Part shown: positions 61,501-64,000 of the stretch, one piece after another
Layout: the number at the start of each line of letters is the position of its first letter
How positions within the stretch are numbered: the first letter of the stretch is position 1
From: JAEUMD01 sp050250815
Lineage (GTDB): Bacteria > Pseudomonadota > Alphaproteobacteria > Rhizobiales > Hyphomicrobiaceae
Reading direction: 5' to 3'
Length of the DNA stretch: 64,000 nt
Assembly: GCA_050250815.1 (NCBI GenBank)
Contig: JBFWNY010000015.1
Coordinates: forward strand, 1 to 64,000
Program-made: the position numbers and the translations under genes
Notes under the pieces: model-generated
What the model saw: only the letters and a program-made list of their open reading frames with translations
Database searches by the model: none
Told to the model about the DNA's origin: nothing

Positions 61501-62508
61501 TCACTGGGCCGCCAGCGCGGCCAGCGCTGCGTCCCCCTCGGCAATCGCCAGCGCCTCGACCAGTGCTTCCGCACGCGCTGCCGGGCCGACGCCGTTCTCG
61601 CTCAGATGCCGGCGGAACGCTCGCGCCCGCGGCCGCCCGTGATACAACCCCAGCATATGCCGTGTCACGTTGTTGAGGCGGCCGCCCGCCGCGATGTGGC
61701 GCGCCACGTAGGAGACCATTTCCTCAACCGCCCGGCGCCGCGACACCGGCTCGTCCGTCGTGCCGAAAAAGCGGCGGTCGACGTCGGCGAGGATGTAGGG
61801 CGTCTGGTAGGCCGCCCGGCCGAGCATGACGCCGTCGACATGATTCAGGTGCGCCCGGGCCTCGTCGAGACCGCCAATTCCGCCGTTGATGACGACGGTG
61901 AGTTCGGGCCGCACCTGCTTGAGGCGATAGACGCGGAGATAGTCGAGCGGCGGCACTTCGCGGTTCTCTTTTGGTGACAGGCCCGACAGCCAAGCCTTGC
62001 GCGCATGCACGATGAAATGCCGGCAGCCGGCAGCCGCCACGCGGTCGACGAAGCTCTGGAAGTCGGCCTCGCCATCCTGGTCGTCGATGCCGATGCGGCA
62101 CTTGACGGTGACCGGCACCGCCGACCCCACGGCATCCCCCATGGCCCGAATGCAGCGGCCGACGAGGTCCGGCTCGGCCATCAGGCAGGCCCCGAAACGG
62201 CCCTCCTGCACGCGGTCGGAGGGGCAGCCGACGTTGAGGTTGATCTCGTCGTAGCCCAGCGAAGCCCCGACCGCGGCGGCCTCGGCGAGCTTGCCCGGAT
62301 CGGAGCCGCCCAGTTGCAGAGCCACCGGATGCTCCTGCTTGTCGAACCCGAGAAGGCGTTCGCGGTCGCCATGCAGGACGGCGTCGGCGGTAACCATCTC
62401 GGTATAGAGCAAGGCATGCTGCGTCAGCTGCCGGTGGAAGTAGCGGCAGTGCCGGTCCGTCCAATCCATCATTGGGGCCACGGAAAAGATATGGGGCGCG
62501 GGCGGCAT
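61501..62508 (-). CDS. dusA: tRNA-dihydrouridine(20/20a) synthase
   Basis: Flavin enzyme reducing uridine 20/20a of tRNA; 335 residues from ATG 62508. Landmarks: FSVAPMMDWTDRHCRYFHRQL, LLYTEMVTADAVLHG, VALQLGGSDP, INLNVGCPSDRVQEGRFGACLM (catalytic Cys in the loop), VTVKCRIGIDD, FIVHARKAWLSGLSPKENR and VVINGGIGG. The pattern is that of the DusA subgroup. It is divergent from pepN and runs into tauE. Confidence 0.95.
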   Translation of the reverse strand: MPPAPHIFSVAPMMDWTDRHCRYFHRQLTQHALLYTEMVTADAVLHGDRERLLGFDKQEHPVALQLGGSDPGKLAEAAAVGASLGYDEINLNVGCPSDRVQEGRFGACLMAEPDLVGRCIRAMGDAVGSAVPVTVKCRIGIDDQDGEADFQSFVDRVAAAGCRHFIVHARKAWLSGLSPKENREVPPLDYLRVYRLKQVRPELTVVINGGIGGLDEARAHLNHVDGVMLGRAAYQTPYILADVDRRFFGTTDEPVSRRRAVEEMVSYVARHIAAGGRLNNVTRHMLGLYHGRPRARAFRRHLSENGVGPAARAEALVEALAIAEGDAALAALAAQ

Positions 62509-62705
62509 ATTGCGCGGACGACCTTGTTGGCAGGCGGCTTCGTCTCCCTGTAGCACGGCAGGGCCAGACAGCGCGCATGCGTCGCTCGGGCGCTCCCGAC
62601 ATACCGAGCCCGCCCGGCGCAAAATGTGCTAGGAGGCAGATTGGCGCCGCTCCCCGCCCGTTGCGGCGCCGGCGCGCCGCGCGGCGCATCTGACCCAAGA
62701 GACGC

Positions 62706-64000
62706 ATGAAGACCGATACGCCACGCCACATCCGCCTCAAGGATTACCGGCCGCCCGCCTATCTTATCGACACGGTCGATCTGGATGTGCACCTGCATCC
62801 GACGAAAGCCTGCGTCCGCGCGCGTCTCAAGGTGCGGCCAAATCCGTCATCGCCGGGAGCCCGTGGTCCGCTCCGGCTCGACGGCGAACATCTCTGGCTC
62901 GAGAGCATCGCCCTCGACGGCAAGGCGCTGTCGCCGGGTGTCGACTATGACGTGGACGACCGCGGCCTCACGGTCCTGGAGCCGCCGGGCAAGCCTTTCC
63001 GGCTTGAGACCGTCACCTTCGTCGATCCTGACGCCAACAAGGCCCTGCAGGGCCTCTACCGCTCGCGCGGCGTTTACTGCACGCAGTGCGAAGCGCAGGG
63101 GTTCCGCCGCATCACCTACTTCATTGACCGCCCCGACGTGCTGTCCACCTACGTCGTGCGTATCGAGGCGGACATCGACGAGGCGCCGGTGCTGTTATCG
63201 AATGGCGACCTTGTCGAACGCGGTACCGTCAAGTCGGGCAAGCGCCATTACGCGCTGTGGCGCGACCCCCATCCCAAGCCCTGCTACCTGTTCGCGCTCG
63301 TCGGCGGACGCTTCACCTCGATCGCCTCCGACCACACGACTCCCGGCGGGCAGAAGGTCGACCTGCGCATCTACGTGGAGCCCGGTCTCGAGAAGCGCGC
63401 GGGCTGGGCCATGGACAGCCTCAAGCGATCGATGGTGTGGGACGAGAGGCGCTTCGGCCGGGAGTACGATCTGGGCACCTTCAACATTGTTGCCGTCTCC
63501 GACTTCAATCTGGGGGCGATGGAGAACAAGGGCCTCAATATCTTCAACGACCGCCTTGTCCTGGCCTCGCCCGAAACCGCGACGGACGCCATGTTCGAGG
63601 CCATCGAGAGCGTCGTCGCGCACGAGTACTTCCACAACTGGACCGGCAACCGGGTCACCTGCCGCGACTGGTTTCAGCTGTGCCTCAAGGAAGGGCTCAC
63701 CGTCTTCCGCGACCAGGAGTTTTCCGGCGACGAGCGCTCGCGAACGGTGCAACGCATCACCGACGTCCGACAGCTGCGCGCACATCAGTTCCCCGAGGAC
63801 GGCGGACCGCTCGCCCATCCCGTGCGGCCCAGCTCCTACATCGAGATCAACAACTTCTATACCGCCACCGTCTACGAGAAGGGCGCCGAGCTGGTGCGCA
63901 TGCTGCTCACCATCCTGGGCGACGGTGCCTTCCGCGCCGGCATGGACCTCTACTTTGAGCGTCATGACGGGCAGGCCGCGACGGTCGAGGACTTCCTGGC
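62706..64000 (+). CDS. pepN: Aminopeptidase N (M1 family), 3' part outside the window
   Basis: Zinc aminopeptidase; 431 residues are visible from ATG 62706 and the frame is open at 64000 (full length is usually near 880). It starts with the saddle domain (IRLKDYRPPAYLIDTVDLDV, RSRGVYCTQCEAQGFRRITYF). The exopeptidase motif is GAMENKGLNIFN, and the zinc site is VVAHEYFHNWTGN with the third ligand Glu in LKEGLTVFRDQEF. The Tyr that stabilises the transition state is in FYTATVYEKGAELVRM. This is the proteobacterial PepN subgroup. Confidence 0.96.
   Translation, partial: MKTDTPRHIRLKDYRPPAYLIDTVDLDVHLHPTKACVRARLKVRPNPSSPGARGPLRLDGEHLWLESIALDGKALSPGVDYDVDDRGLTVLEPPGKPFRLETVTFVDPDANKALQGLYRSRGVYCTQCEAQGFRRITYFIDRPDVLSTYVVRIEADIDEAPVLLSNGDLVERGTVKSGKRHYALWRDPHPKPCYLFALVGGRFTSIASDHTTPGGQKVDLRIYVEPGLEKRAGWAMDSLKRSMVWDERRFGREYDLGTFNIVAVSDFNLGAMENKGLNIFNDRLVLASPETATDAMFEAIESVVAHEYFHNWTGNRVTCRDWFQLCLKEGLTVFRDQEFSGDERSRTVQRITDVRQLRAHQFPEDGGPLAHPVRPSSYIEINNFYTATVYEKGAELVRMLLTILGDGAFRAGMDLYFERHDGQAATVEDFL

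Overview
The window is GC-rich, densely coded DNA from an alphaproteobacterium, most likely of the order Hyphomicrobiales (Rhizobiales). The evidence is a housekeeping order familiar in that group (tgt, queA, two cyclophilins, coaD, gyrA, ssb, uvrA), a direct-repeat LexA box of the alphaproteobacterial type upstream of ssb, and many small families typical of the class: paired TIGR02281 retropepsin-like proteases, DUF1289, TIGR01244, a MoaD/BNR pair and a sulfur-globule-like protein. I saw no rRNA, tRNA, CRISPR array, insertion sequence or prophage gene. Both ends cut genes: a heavy-metal efflux adaptor at base 1 and pepN at base 64000.

Region by region. 1-4.5 kb (minus strand): a CusB-type metal-efflux adaptor with a His-rich exported protein, an amidohydrolase and an SPFH protein. 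4.5-13.6 kb: a surface-polysaccharide or glycoconjugate locus. On the minus strand lie a GH39-like protein, three tandem divergent CgeB-like glycosyltransferases, an SDR epimerase and a TylF-type methyltransferase; on the plus strand lie a CDP-paratose-2-epimerase-like SDR and UDP-glucuronate decarboxylase. 13.9-21 kb: regulators (Crp/Fnr, LuxR), a Gly/Tyr-rich sulfur-globule-like protein, MoaD plus BNR protein, and small envelope proteins. 21-31 kb: transporter, queuosine genes (tgt-queA), TlpA thioredoxin, cyclophilins, coaD, a SoxW-like thioredoxin, and an OmpW porin facing a Crp/Fnr regulator across an intergenic region that carries two FNR/FixK-type boxes. 31-49 kb: gyrA, a PRC-barrel protein whose frame runs through its own terminator into antisense ssb, ssb, a membrane pentapeptide protein, a cyclic-nucleotide-binding N-acyltransferase with a fatty-acid hydroxylase, a modular RTX protein, a GNAT-nitrilase fusion, uvrA and a MaoC protein. 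49-64 kb: Lrp regulator, TIGR01244, uracil-DNA glycosylase family, MBL hydrolase, GST, nuclease, sensor kinase, retropepsin pair, phosphomannomutase, a second SoxW-like thioredoxin with TauE, dusA and pepN.

Candidates for something undescribed: (a) the three-copy CgeB-like/GH39 locus with its nucleotide-sugar genes; (b) the cNMP-domain N-acyltransferase coupled to a fatty-acid hydroxylase, which looks like a ligand-controlled acyl-amino-acid lipid pathway; (c) the PRC-barrel gene with no stop codon before its terminator; (d) the OmpW/Crp-Fnr module. Function statements rest on motif recognition by eye, with no database search run.
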